Of a DNA stretch of 64,000 bases, positions 51,257 to 63,300 are shown one piece after another. Location of the stretch: assembly GCF_013131805.1 (NCBI RefSeq), contig NZ_JABJRC010000003.1, positions 186,001 to 250,000 of the forward strand, written 5' to 3'. The translations under genes were made by a program, and so were the position numbers. Source of the DNA: Kribbella sandramycini. Its GTDB lineage: Bacteria; Actinomycetota; Actinomycetes; Propionibacteriales; Kribbellaceae. The notes under the pieces are model-generated. The model made no database searches. It saw only the letters and a program-made list of their open reading frames with translations, and had not been told where the DNA came from. Numbering within the stretch: the first letter of the stretch is position 1; each line of letters opens with the position of its first letter.

Positions 51257-51928
51257 GTGCTGACCGCCATCGACACCTGGATTCTCGACCTGGACAACAC
51301 CCTCTACCCGCCGAGCACCGGGCTGGCGGACCAGATGAACCAGCGCATCCGCGCCTACCTGGCGAATCTGTTCGGGACCGACGAGGCCGGGGCGGTCCGG
51401 TTACAACGCGAGCTGGTCGCCGAGCACGGGACGACGCTGCGCGGGCTGATGAACACGCGCGGGATCGACCCGCACGACTACCTCGCCTGGGAACACACCA
51501 TCGACTACTCGGTGCTGACGCCCGACCCGGCGCTGGGCACTGCGCTCGCCGCGCTGCCCGGACGGCGGTTGCTGTTCACGAACGGGACGGCGTACCACGC
51601 AGAGCAGGCGCTCGGACGGCTCGGGCTGGCGCCGGCATTCGACGGGGTGTTCGACATCTTGGCCGGGCAGCTGGTGCCGAAGCCGTATGCCGCGAGCTAT
51701 GAGCGGTTTGTGGAACAGTTCGCGGTGGAGCCGGGGCGGGCGGTGTTCTGCGACGATCTGGCGGTCAACCTGGAGGTGCCGGAGCGGCTCGGGATGGCGA
51801 CCGTCTGGGTGTCCGGCGAGCCGGTCGCGGACGGTTCGGCGTACGAGGTGCTCGGGGCTCGGCGGTGGCGGACCGCCGGGTTGGCGGGATTCTTGCAGGT
51901 TGTGACATCTGATGACTGGGGTGCATGA
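51257..51928 (+). CDS. HAD family phosphatase (pyrimidine 5'-nucleotidase type)
   Basis: 223 residues from the leaderless GTG at 51257. HAD motif I DLDNTLYP, motif II LLFTNGTAYHA, motif III Lys in QLVPKPYAASY and motif IV CDDLAVNLEVPERLGM. The type C1-cap helix bundle (NQRIRAYLANLFG, LVAEHGTTLRGLM) is that of pyrimidine 5'-nucleotidases such as SDT1. It probably dephosphorylates UMP/CMP or similar. The last codons contain the candidate operator 51905-51920. Confidence 0.88.
   Translation: MLTAIDTWILDLDNTLYPPSTGLADQMNQRIRAYLANLFGTDEAGAVRLQRELVAEHGTTLRGLMNTRGIDPHDYLAWEHTIDYSVLTPDPALGTALAALPGRRLLFTNGTAYHAEQALGRLGLAPAFDGVFDILAGQLVPKPYAASYERFVEQFAVEPGRAVFCDDLAVNLEVPERLGMATVWVSGEPVADGSAYEVLGARRWRTAGLAGFLQVVTSDDWGA
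51905..51920 (+). promoter_or_regulatory. Candidate shared operator, site 2
   Basis: ACATCTGATGACTGGG, in the last codons of the HAD gene and 74 bases before the GntR/FCD start, matches 15 of 16 positions with the site upstream of the aldo/keto reductase. The core is the palindrome CATC-N-GATG. Confidence 0.4.
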
Positions 51929-51994
51929 CTCGCTATTCGGGGGAGATTGGGCCAGTCTGGTGGGGAGTGGTCTGAGGACTTAGGAGGTTGGGGT

Positions 51995-52687
51995 ATGGCG
52001 GCGACGGATACGGCGCTGGCTGGATTGCGGCAGATGATCGCGTCCGGGGCGTTGGGGCCGGGGGCGAAGTTCCCGCCGGAGCCGGAACTGTGCGAGCGGC
52101 TGGGAGTGTCCCGGAGCTCGCTGCGCGAGGCGGTCCGGTCGCTGGCGGCGCTCGGGGTGATCGAGTCGCGGCACGGGTCGGGGACGTATGTGTCGGCGCT
52201 CGATCCGGCGGAGATCATCAGCCGGTTCTCGCTGTCGGTGCAGCTGATCCCACTCGAAGGGGTGCTGCAGTTACTCGAAGTACGCCGCGTCCTAGAGGCG
52301 CACGCGACCGCCGCGGCCGCCGCCCGCCAGGATCCGGACCTCGCACCTCTGCTGGACAAGATCCTCGAACAACTCGAAGCGACCACCGACGCGGCCGAGA
52401 TCCAGCGCTTGGACGCCGAGTTCCACGACGCGATCTGCGCCGCCGGCGGCAACCCGACGGTGACCGCGCTGACCGCCGTCATCCGCGGCCGCGGCGGCCA
52501 CTACCGCATCTTCGAACCCGGCTCCGAGTTCGACGCGATCAAACAGACCAGCGACCGCGGCCACCGCGCGATCCTGGCCGCTATCGCCCATCGCGATCCC
52601 GCGGCCGCCGCCACCGCCGCGTCCGCCCACATCGCCCAGACCGAGCTCTGGCTGCGCGCCCTCCGGCCCGAACCGCAGCCCGACTGA
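51995..52687 (+). CDS. GntR family regulator, FadR/FCD type
   Basis: 230 residues from the ATG at 51995 with GGAGG upstream. Winged helix: FPPEPELCERLGVSRSSLREAVRSL and GSGTYVSAL. The FCD all-helical domain from about residue 80 has EVRRVLEAHATAAAAARQ, DAEFHDAICAAGGN and DRGHRAILAAIAHRD with the metal-type Asp/His residues. FCD proteins often sense sugar acids or organic acids. It lies upstream of the secreted beta-helix gene and may control it. Confidence 0.92.
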   Translation: MAATDTALAGLRQMIASGALGPGAKFPPEPELCERLGVSRSSLREAVRSLAALGVIESRHGSGTYVSALDPAEIISRFSLSVQLIPLEGVLQLLEVRRVLEAHATAAAAARQDPDLAPLLDKILEQLEATTDAAEIQRLDAEFHDAICAAGGNPTVTALTAVIRGRGGHYRIFEPGSEFDAIKQTSDRGHRAILAAIAHRDPAAAATAASAHIAQTELWLRALRPEPQPD

Positions 52688-52707
52688 CTGACAATAAATT
52701 TCCACAT

Positions 52708-52730
52708 CCTGTCCAGATCTTGCGGACAGG
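52708..52730. promoter_or_regulatory. Inverted repeat upstream of the beta-helix gene
   Basis: CCTGTCC (52708-52714) and GGACAGG (52724-52730) form a perfect 7-bp inverted repeat with a 9-base spacer in the 90-bp gap. It may be an operator, or a terminator of the GntR gene without a T tract. Confidence 0.45.
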
Positions 52731-52777
52731 TGGTCTACTGCATAACCTCCAGGCAGTTCGTCTGGAGGGATCCGCCA

Positions 52778-54736
52778 ATGTCCCGAACGTCCCTGCGCGC
52801 CCTGGCCGTCGTCGTCTCGAGCGCCCTGCTCACCGGCCTGCTGATCGCGCCCGCAACCGCCACCCGCCCGGCTCCGCGGATCACCCGCGCCGGGCTCGAC
52901 CCCGCGCTGGTCGCCGGCCGCGGCGCGACTGTCCCGTTCGTCGAGCAGGAGGCCGAGAACGCCTTCTCGAACGGCGAGCGGATCGGGCCGAGCCGGGAGG
53001 CCTACACGCTCCCCGCCGAGGCCTCCGGACGCACCGCCGTCCGCCTGCTCCCCGAGCAGTACGTCGAGTTCACACTGACCGAGCCGGCGAACGCGCTCAC
53101 CGTCCGCTACAGCATCCCGGACGCCCCGACCGGCGGCGGCATCCGCGCACCACTCGACCTCACCGTGAACGGCAAGCGCAAGCAGACCCTGACGCTGACC
53201 TCGGAGTACGCCTGGCTCTACGGCATGTACCCGTTCTCCAACAACCCGGATGTCGACCCGATCCCCGGCTGGTGGAAACCCGAGCCCGACCCGGTCGCCA
53301 AACCCTTCCGGCCGAACCACTTCTACGACGAACAGCGCATTCGGCTCGACCGTACGTACCGGGCCGGCGACCGCGTCCGCTTCACCGTCCCCAAGCGGAC
53401 GAACGCCGCGTGGACCGTGATCGACGTCGCCGACTTCGAGCTGGTCAAGGCGCCGCTGCGGCCGCCCGCGCGATCGCTCGACGTCCGCCTGTTCGGCGCC
53501 GACCCGACCGGACGCCGGGACGCCGCGCCCGCGATCGACCGGACGATCGCCGCGGCGAAGAAGCTCGGCTGGTCGGTCTTCATCCCGCCGGGCACCTTCC
53601 AGGTGAACCGGCACATCGTCGTCGACAAGGTGACCGTCCGCGGCGCGGGGAGCTGGCACACGATCATCAAGGGCAAGGTGCTCCCGCTCGCCGAGCCTGC
53701 GCCGGACAAGTCGATCCACAGCGCGCCCGGGTTCTACGGCAAGTACGCCGATGCCGGCGGCTCCACCCGGGTGCATCTGGCCGACTTCGCGATCGAGAGC
53801 GACGTCCGGGAGCGGATCGACACCGACCAGGTGAACGGGATCGGCGGGGCGATCGGCGGCGGCTCGACGATCGAGAACCTCTACCTGCACCGGACCAAGG
53901 TCGGCATCTGGCTGGACGGCCCGATGGACGGCCTGCTGATCCGCAACAACATCATCACCGACGCGATCGCCGACGGGATGAACCTGCATCTCGGCGTCTC
54001 GAACGTCCGCGCGACCAACAACTTCGTCCGCAACAGCGGTGACGACGGGCTCGCGATGTGGTCGGAGGCCAACCCCGCCGGGCTGGTCAACCGGAACAAC
54101 GTCTACGACCACAACACCGTCCAGACGCCCGTCCTGGCCAACAACATCGCGATCTACGGCGGCAAGGACATCGCCGTCACCGACAATCTGGTCGCGGACC
54201 CGATCCGTGAGGGCAGCACGCTGCACGCGGGCTCCCGGTTCAACTCGACGCCGTTCGAGGGCACGCTGACCTTCGCCCGGAACACCACCGTCCGCGGCGG
54301 CCCGCGGGACCTGAACTGGAACATCGGCCTCGGCGCGATCTGGCTGTACGCCTTGCAGTCGACGATGTCGGCCGACATCCGGATCACCGACAGCGCCTTC
54401 CTGGACTCGACGTACAACGCGCTGATGTTCGCCGTCGACTGGCCGGTGAAGGACACCTACGCGATCGAGAACGTTGCCGTTAGCAACATCAAGGTCGACG
54501 GTACCGGGACCAGCGTGGTGAACGCCCGGGTCGGCGGCTGGGCGACGTTCGAGAACGTCGACGCCCGGAACGTCGGCGCACCGTTCGTCAACAACTGCGG
54601 CACCTTCCAGTTCAACGGGCCACCCGAGTTCGACGTCCGCCTGCTCGGCGGGAACGACGGAAACTGGCACGGCGACACCTGGTGCGAGGACCGCCCGACC
54701 GTCGTCCCGCCGCCGCCACCTGCGCCCTGGAACTGA
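52778..54736 (+). CDS. Secreted right-handed beta-helix polysaccharide enzyme with N-terminal CBM-like domain
   Basis: 652 residues from the ATG at 52778 (CTGGAGG upstream). Sec signal to about residue 28. A CBM6/35-like domain follows (VEQEAENAFSNGERIG, YVEFTLTEPANALTVRYSIPD). From about residue 240 a beta-helix starts with DVRLFGADPTGRRDAAPAID and runs through N-rich rungs (IRNNIITDAIADGMNLHLG, VRNSGDDGLAMWSEANP). The architecture recalls GH87 mycodextranases/alpha-1,3-glucanases and pectate-lyase-like proteins. The Asp pair of SGDDGLAMW may be catalytic. The substrate is unknown. Confidence 0.82.
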   Translation: MSRTSLRALAVVVSSALLTGLLIAPATATRPAPRITRAGLDPALVAGRGATVPFVEQEAENAFSNGERIGPSREAYTLPAEASGRTAVRLLPEQYVEFTLTEPANALTVRYSIPDAPTGGGIRAPLDLTVNGKRKQTLTLTSEYAWLYGMYPFSNNPDVDPIPGWWKPEPDPVAKPFRPNHFYDEQRIRLDRTYRAGDRVRFTVPKRTNAAWTVIDVADFELVKAPLRPPARSLDVRLFGADPTGRRDAAPAIDRTIAAAKKLGWSVFIPPGTFQVNRHIVVDKVTVRGAGSWHTIIKGKVLPLAEPAPDKSIHSAPGFYGKYADAGGSTRVHLADFAIESDVRERIDTDQVNGIGGAIGGGSTIENLYLHRTKVGIWLDGPMDGLLIRNNIITDAIADGMNLHLGVSNVRATNNFVRNSGDDGLAMWSEANPAGLVNRNNVYDHNTVQTPVLANNIAIYGGKDIAVTDNLVADPIREGSTLHAGSRFNSTPFEGTLTFARNTTVRGGPRDLNWNIGLGAIWLYALQSTMSADIRITDSAFLDSTYNALMFAVDWPVKDTYAIENVAVSNIKVDGTGTSVVNARVGGWATFENVDARNVGAPFVNNCGTFQFNGPPEFDVRLLGGNDGNWHGDTWCEDRPTVVPPPPPAPWN

Positions 54737-54761
54737 GCGCCCGTCCGCGCGTGCCCCCAGG

Positions 54762-54773
54762 TAAGGTCGGGGC
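54762..54773 (+). promoter_or_regulatory. Leaderless -10 of the aminotransferase gene
   Basis: TAAGGT (54762-54767) followed by 6 bases and the ATG at 54774. Confidence 0.55.
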
Positions 54774-55925
54774 ATGCGCGGACACGCTGAGCGGTTGAAC
54801 GGGCTGGGTACGACGATCTTCGCCGAGATGTCGGCGCTCGCGGTGGCGACCGGGTCGGTCAACCTCGGGCAGGGCTTCCCCGACACCGACGGCCCCGACT
54901 CGGTGCTCGAGGACGCGATCGCCGCGATCCGGGCCGGCGCCAACCAGTACCCGCCCGGCCGCGGTATCCCCGCGCTCCGGCAGGCGATCGCCGACCACCA
55001 GCAGCGCTTCTACGGCCTCAGCTACGACCCGGACACCGAAGTCCTCGTCACCACCGGCGCCACCGAGGCCATCGCGGCCGCCTTGCTCGCCTTCGTCGAG
55101 CCGGGTGCCGAGGTGATCGCCCTGGAGCCGTACTACGACTCCTACGCGGCCGGTATCGCCTTCGCCGGCGGACGCCGCGTCCCGGTCACGCTCCGGGCGC
55201 CGTCGTACCGGCTCGACCTCGACGAGCTGCGCGCCGCCGTCACCCCGCGCACCAAGGTCCTGCTGATCAACTCCCCGCACAACCCGACCGGCACCGTCCT
55301 CACCGACGAAGAGCTGCGCGGTATCCGCGACGTCGCCGTCGAACACGACCTGACCGTCATCACCGACGAGGTCTACGAACACCTCGTCTACGACGACCAC
55401 CGCCATCTCCCGCTGGCGACGTACGACGGTATGCCCGAACGCACCCTCTCGATCAGCAGCGCCGGCAAGACCTTCTCCGTCACCGGCTGGAAGATCGGCT
55501 GGGTCACCGGCACCCCCGCCAACATCACCGCCGTCACCACCGCCAAACAGTTCCTCACCTATGTCTCCGGCTCCCCCTTCCAGCCCGCCGTGGCCAACGC
55601 CCTTGCCCTAGGCAACGACTACTACACCACCGTCCGCGGCACCCTCCAGTCCCGCCGCGACCTCCTCGCCACCGGCCTCGCCGACCTCGGCTTCGACGTC
55701 CACACCCCCGCCGGCACCTACTTCATCACCACCGACATCCGCCCCCTCGGCCACACCGACGGCATCGACTTCTGCCGCCTCCTCCCCCAACGCACCGGCG
55801 TCGTAGCCATCCCCACCCAAGTCTTCTACGACCACAAACCCCAAGGCGCCCCCCTGGTCCGCTGGGCCTTCTGCAAGAAAGAGTCCCTCCTCCAAGAAGC
55901 CCTCCACCGCCTCAAATCCCTCTGA
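54774..55925 (+). CDS. Class I/II PLP aminotransferase
   Basis: 383 residues. NLGQGFPDTDGPDSVLEDA, NQYPPGRGIPALRQAI, LINSPHNPTGTVL, the PLP Lys in SISSAGKTFSVTGWKIGWV and the C-terminal substrate Arg in APLVRWAFCK. The pattern fits the kynurenine/glutamine aminotransferase-like or succinyldiaminopimelate aminotransferase branch. The exact amino donor cannot be decided. The gene is preceded by a leaderless promoter, and its last 300 bases are extremely C-rich on the sense strand. Confidence 0.92.
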   Translation: MRGHAERLNGLGTTIFAEMSALAVATGSVNLGQGFPDTDGPDSVLEDAIAAIRAGANQYPPGRGIPALRQAIADHQQRFYGLSYDPDTEVLVTTGATEAIAAALLAFVEPGAEVIALEPYYDSYAAGIAFAGGRRVPVTLRAPSYRLDLDELRAAVTPRTKVLLINSPHNPTGTVLTDEELRGIRDVAVEHDLTVITDEVYEHLVYDDHRHLPLATYDGMPERTLSISSAGKTFSVTGWKIGWVTGTPANITAVTTAKQFLTYVSGSPFQPAVANALALGNDYYTTVRGTLQSRRDLLATGLADLGFDVHTPAGTYFITTDIRPLGHTDGIDFCRLLPQRTGVVAIPTQVFYDHKPQGAPLVRWAFCKKESLLQEALHRLKSL

Positions 55926-55986
55926 CACCCACCCCAACACCTGCTAAACTTGCGACAGCTCGCCACGCGCTGCCTGGTGAGAAGTG

Positions 55987-56023
55987 AAGCTGGGATTCCC
56001 GCCGGAATGACGGGCCCCAGCTT
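55987..56023. terminator. Bidirectional terminator hairpin
   Basis: AAGCTGGG (55987-55994) pairs with 56016-56023, with an inner CCCG/CGGG stem. It is between the convergent aminotransferase and DUF3800-like genes, and T-rich bases follow on the plus strand. Confidence 0.7.
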
Positions 56024-56047
56024 TCGCGTTTTCCGGGGCCTGCCCGC

Positions 56048-56638
56048 TCAACGAACCGCCACCCGCCGGATGCTCACCACGCCGGCCATCAGCCGCAGCC
56101 ACCGGTCGTCGCCGAGGAGGTCCGAGGACATCGCGCCGGCGACGGCGTCCGGCAACCAGAGCATCGGTTCGCCGCCCGGTTTGGCGAACCCGACCAGCAG
56201 GTCACCCGGTATCAACCGCTTGCGACGCGCGCTGTCCACCAGTTGCAGATCGCGCCGATCCTGTGCCGCGGTCCGAGATTCCAACCGGACTTCGGACACC
56301 TCCAGCTGTGCCAGTTCGTGGAGCAACTGCTCCAGGCAGCACCTGCGCGCGCGCTCTTGTCTGGACCGTTCCATCGGCGCACCGACGGTCAGGATCGCGG
56401 CGATGTCCATCTGACCGATGGCCGCGGCGATCACGTCCCGGCGCTTGACCGATTCACCTCGCCAGTGCAGCCGGACACCGGGCTTGATCGCGAGCCCCAG
56501 CAGCTCGCGCCGTAGATCGCCGCAACTCGCAGTATCGGCGACAACGGCCGCGATCGTGTACGTCCCCGTGCCACCCGGCGGCCCGACGATCACGGATTCG
56601 TCGACCCAGGCGGAGAGGGCGAATTGGTGGTTCGGCAT
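56048..56638 (-). CDS. DUF3800-like protein (unknown)
   Basis: 196 residues from the ATG at 56638. A GGAGG lies directly against the ATG, too close for normal use, so the start is not sure. The start LSAWVDESVIVG with an Asp-Glu pair, TYTIAAVVAD, the VRLHWRGESVKRRDVIAAAI segment and a late Asp-rich region resemble the RNase H-like DUF3800 fold. Function unknown. Confidence 0.65.
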   Translation of the reverse strand: MPNHQFALSAWVDESVIVGPPGGTGTYTIAAVVADTASCGDLRRELLGLAIKPGVRLHWRGESVKRRDVIAAAIGQMDIAAILTVGAPMERSRQERARRCCLEQLLHELAQLEVSEVRLESRTAAQDRRDLQLVDSARRKRLIPGDLLVGFAKPGGEPMLWLPDAVAGAMSSDLLGDDRWLRLMAGVVSIRRVAVR

Positions 56639-56716
56639 CCTCCGAATTCTTCCGGAGCGACGCCGTGCGACACGCGGTTTTCCACAGGGCATCCCGGGGC
56701 ATCCCGGGGCAGATCG

Positions 56717-57064
56717 TCAGGGGAGGAAGGTGGCGAGGGTTTCGGGGGTGCGGGTGATGGCGGCGGTGTGTTCGGTGGTGATGATGGGGCGTTGGATGAG
56801 GATGGGGTGGGCGATCAGGGCGGCTATCCAGTGGGTGCGGTGGGTGGGGGTGCGGGGGAGGTCGGCGACGGCGGTGGCTTCGGGTTCGTCGGGGCGGAGT
56901 AGGTGCCAGGGGTCGAGGTTGAGGCGGGTGAGGAGGGCTTCGAGTTCGGCGGCTGTGGGTGGGTCGTCGAGGTAGCGGCGGACTGTGTAGTCGACGCCGG
57001 CGGCGTCCAGGGCGTCGGTGGCGACGCGGCACTTGGAGCAGGCGGGGTTGATCCAGATTTCCAT
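56717..57064 (-). CDS. ArsC/Spx family (glutaredoxin-like arsenate reductase) protein
   Basis: 115 residues, typical length. WINPACSKCRVATDALDAAG has a CxxC at the active site, VRRYLDDPPTAAELEALL and RPIITTEHTAAITRTPE follow the ArsC pattern. Function as a true arsenate reductase is uncertain. No ars operon is near. It starts in an ATGA overlap with the upstream membrane gene. Confidence 0.85.
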   Translation of the reverse strand: MEIWINPACSKCRVATDALDAAGVDYTVRRYLDDPPTAAELEALLTRLNLDPWHLLRPDEPEATAVADLPRTPTHRTHWIAALIAHPILIQRPIITTEHTAAITRTPETLATFLP

Positions 57065-57501
57065 CAGCGGAACCAGCGTTTCGTCGTGGGGTGGAGCATC
57101 AAGACGAGGAGGGCGGCGTGGACGGCCAGGCCGAGGAGGCCGGTGGGGAAGGCGAGGAGGCCGGCGACGACGCCGAGGACGGCGATCGCGATGACCAGGT
57201 AGCGGGCCCAGGGGCGGCGTTTGCGGAGGTAGAGGGCCGGGAGGGCGTAGAGGACGGCGCCGGCCAGGGCGGCGGTGGCGACGACGCCGCCGGAGCCCTT
57301 CGAGCCGAGGACGATCTCGGAGATCTGGTCGCCGGCCGAGGTGAGTGCCATCAACCCCAGCAACAGGTAGAGGACGCCGAAGCCCAGCACGACGACGGTC
57401 GCCACCGTCACCTGGCGCGGCACCTCCGAGCCGTACGACGCCGCGCCGAACGCCCCCTGGTACCGCCCAGGCGGACGGACGTCGTCGTGCGGCTCGCTCA
57501 T
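57064..57501 (-). CDS. Small membrane protein, unknown
   Basis: 145 residues from the ATG at 57501. After a 30-residue soluble head, about four membrane segments follow (VVVLGFGVLYLLLGLMAL, GVVATAALAGAVLYALPALY, YLVIAIAVLGVVAGLLAF, LLGLAVHAALLVLML). The form is of the common actinomycete DUF-type integral membrane proteins. Coupled to the ArsC-like gene. Confidence 0.75.
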   Translation of the reverse strand: MSEPHDDVRPPGRYQGAFGAASYGSEVPRQVTVATVVVLGFGVLYLLLGLMALTSAGDQISEIVLGSKGSGGVVATAALAGAVLYALPALYLRKRRPWARYLVIAIAVLGVVAGLLAFPTGLLGLAVHAALLVLMLHPTTKRWFR

Positions 57502-57570
57502 GCGGTGATCCTTGCAGACAACCCAAGCCGGGCCGGTCATTGCGACCGGCCCGGCTCGTTCACAGCAACC

Positions 57571-60150
<2,580 letters not shown>

Positions 60151-60203
60151 ATCTCAGCCTTTCGAGTCCAGACAACAACGTCACTGAGTACAACTTATCC
60201 AAA

Positions 60204-60224
60204 CTTGAGTCCATTCCACTCAAC
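60204..60224 (-). promoter_or_regulatory. HAIR element (HspR binding site) of clpB
   Basis: CTTGAGT-N7-ACTCAAC at 60204-60224 matches the HspR-associated inverted repeat CTTGAGT-N7-ACTCAAG at all but the last base. It lies 54 bp upstream of the clpB start. A further AACTCAG half-site follows about 20 bp away. Confidence 0.85.
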
Positions 60225-60319
60225 TCTGAGAAATCCCAGGGTCAACTCAGGGTCGCCAACCTTTCGGGCCGTCATCCCGTACCTCACGGGGACAGCCGCT
60301 CTCCCTAGGAGGATCCCCT

Positions 60320-63300
60320 GTGCGCCCTGTGGCAGCCCTGATCGCGCTCACGCTCAGCACTCAAGCCGTCACCAGTACGGCGGCGCCCCCACCCGCCGGC
60401 GCGGCACCGAACCCCACGACCGCGACCGTCACCCTCGTCACCGGCGATTCCGTCCGCATCACCCGGGCGCCAGGTCAGCCCGACCGGACGACGTTCCTGC
60501 CCGCCCCGGGCACCCCCGAGCAGACCGTCCGCACCACCCGCCGCAACGGCCACACGTACGTCGTCCCGGCATCGGCGCAGGCCGGGATCGACGCCGGCCG
60601 CCTCGACCCAGCCCTCTTCGACGTCACGACCCTGTTGGCCGAAGGCGTCACCGACAACGTCCCCGTGATCGTCCGGTACGCCGAAGCGGCCCGAACCGCC
60701 GCCGGCTCCGCACTGCCCGGCACCACCGGCGGCCGGGTCTTGAACAGCCTCGGCGCCCGCTCGACCCGGGTCCGGCCCGGGTCAGCGTTCTGGAAGTCGG
60801 TGAACCACGCCGCCGTCACCAAGATCAGCCTCGACCGCCGCGTGAAGTCCGGTCTCGACCGGAGCGTCCCGCAGATCGGCGGACCGGCCGCCTGGCAGCG
60901 CGGCCTCACCGGCAAGGGCGTCAAGATCGCCGTCCTCGACACCGGCATCGACCCGACCCACCCCGACCTGGCCGGCCGGATCGCCGCCGCGCAGGACTTC
61001 ACCGGCGCCGGCGACCCGATCGACCGGAACGGCCACGGCACCCACGTCGCCGGGATCGCCGCCGGCAACGGCACGGCGTCCGACGGCAAGTACCGAGGCG
61101 TCGCACCCGAAGCGACGTTGCTGAACGCCAAGGTGCTCGGCGACGACGGCTCGGGCACGAACTCCAGCGTCATCGCCGGGATGGAGTGGGCCGCCGCCCA
61201 GGGCGCGTCCGTCCTGAACCTCAGCCTGGCCGGCGGTGAGAGCGACGGCAGCGACGAGCTCTCCGAGGCCCTCAACCGGATCAGCCGGCAGACCGGCGCC
61301 CTGTTCGTGGTCGGCGCGGGTAACTGCTACGGCGGCGCGCCCTGGTCGCCGAACACGGTCACCGCCCCCGGCGCCGCCGACGAAGCTGTTGCTATTGGCA
61401 ACTTGATGCTCGACGGCAGCGTCGCCGAAGACTCCTGTCGCGGACCCCGAAAACTCAACGGAGCCCTGAAACCCGACCTCGCCGCGCCCGGCACCGACAT
61501 CGTCTCCGCCCGGGCCGCCGGGACCGACCTCGGCACTCCGGTCGGCGACAGCTACAGCAGCCTGTCCGGTACGTCGATGGCCACGCCGCACGTCGCCGGC
61601 ACTGCCGCCCTCCTCCTCCAGCAACACCCGACCTGGAAGAACGCAGCCCTCCGCGCCCGACTGATCTCGACCGCGGACCCGCAGCCCGGCAGCCCCGCCG
61701 CCGCGCAAGGCGCAGGCCGAGTGGACGCCGACCAAGCCACCGCCGGCGGTCCCAGCGTCAACACCGGCCAGCTCGACCTGGGCCTGCGCACCTGGCCGCA
61801 CCCGCAGACGGACGTCGTGACCCGCGACCTGACCTACCGCAACCCGACCGGTACGCCGATCACCCTGCAGCTCGCCGTCGACTTCGAGCAGCCCACGGTC
61901 GCCCCGCGCCTGAGCGCGACCCAGGTCGTCGTACCGGCCGACGGCGAGGCCAAGGTGACCGTCACGGCCGACCGCTCAGCCGGCGGCATCGGCAACTTCG
62001 CCGGCCGCATCACGGCCACCGCACCCGGCGCGGATCCGCTCGTCACCGTCATCGGCTGGTACGCCGAACCGGAGCGCTACGAGCTCTCCTTCACCGCCGT
62101 CGCCCGCGACGGATCGCCCGTCCCGAACGCCGAGGTCACCCTGCAGCGACTGGACGGCGACCAGCCCGACCTCGGCCCGGAGGGCGTCGTCCGGATCGTC
62201 AACGGCACCGCCAAGCTGCGGCTACCGCCGGGCCGGTACGACGCCGCCGCGTTCATCGGCTCGTCGGACCGGACCGACCTCGTCCTGACCGGCGAGTTCG
62301 AACTCCGTAAGGACACCGCGCTGACTCTCGACGCCCGCAAGACCCAAGCCGTCGACCTCACCATCGACGCGAAAGCCCGGCTGCGCGGCTCCCAGCTCAC
62401 CCACGTCCGCGTCCTGGCCGAGGACCGCCAGGACCTCACGATCAATACCGGCGCCGAGCCGCACACGTTCGGCGCAACCCGCATCACGACCGCGCCGACC
62501 ATCGGAACGGCCGAGACCAGCTTCTCCCGCCGATTCGAAGCCAAGGACACCGTCTACGACCTACTGGTGCCCTGGACCGGCAAACTGCCGACCGACACCA
62601 CGCTCAGGTTCAAGCGCGACCAGTTCGCGATCGTCGACGAATCCTTCGGCGCCCACGTCCCCAGCACTCCGGTCGTCGAGCGGCGGCTGGGTCTCACCCC
62701 TGCCAGCGCCATGCACTACCCCGGCGCCGCAGCGGAACTCACGACCCCGGCCCGGCGGACGTCGTACGTGCTGGCCAATCAGGCCAAGTGGAGCAGCAGC
62801 GTCGTCCTCGACGAGGCGTCGTACCTGGTCCTGTTCGCACCAACCCGCAGCTACCACGCCGGCGTCCGCACAGCCGAGCGCTGGATGACACCGGTCCTGA
62901 CCAGCGGCCTGCCCGGTGCGGACGGCGAGGAGCCTGCCGCTGTCGTCCACAATCCGGGCTTCCTGGCCGTCTCATTCGCGCCCTTCGCCAACAGCACGAG
63001 CTACCTGACCCCCTGGACCGGGAGCGGCACTCACCAACTCGAGGTGACTCGCAACGGCAAACAACTGATCTCTACCGAGGCTCCCACAGGCTACGGCCGG
63101 CCAACCGATAACGGCCCGGCCGACTACACGATCAACCTCACCAGCAGCCCGGACCCGAAGTACTTCCGCTACTCGACCAAGGCCGTCTCACGCTGGACCT
63201 TCCGCTCCCTCGGCGGCGACGAAGAACGTCTCCCGCTGATCCTCGCGGACGTCGACGTCCCACAGACCGATCTGCTCAGCCAGGTCCGAACCGGCCGCCC

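Noticed and set aside
52292..54943. A minus-strand open frame of 883 codons
   Set aside because: It is antisense to the GntR and beta-helix genes, both of which have clear domains and binding sites.
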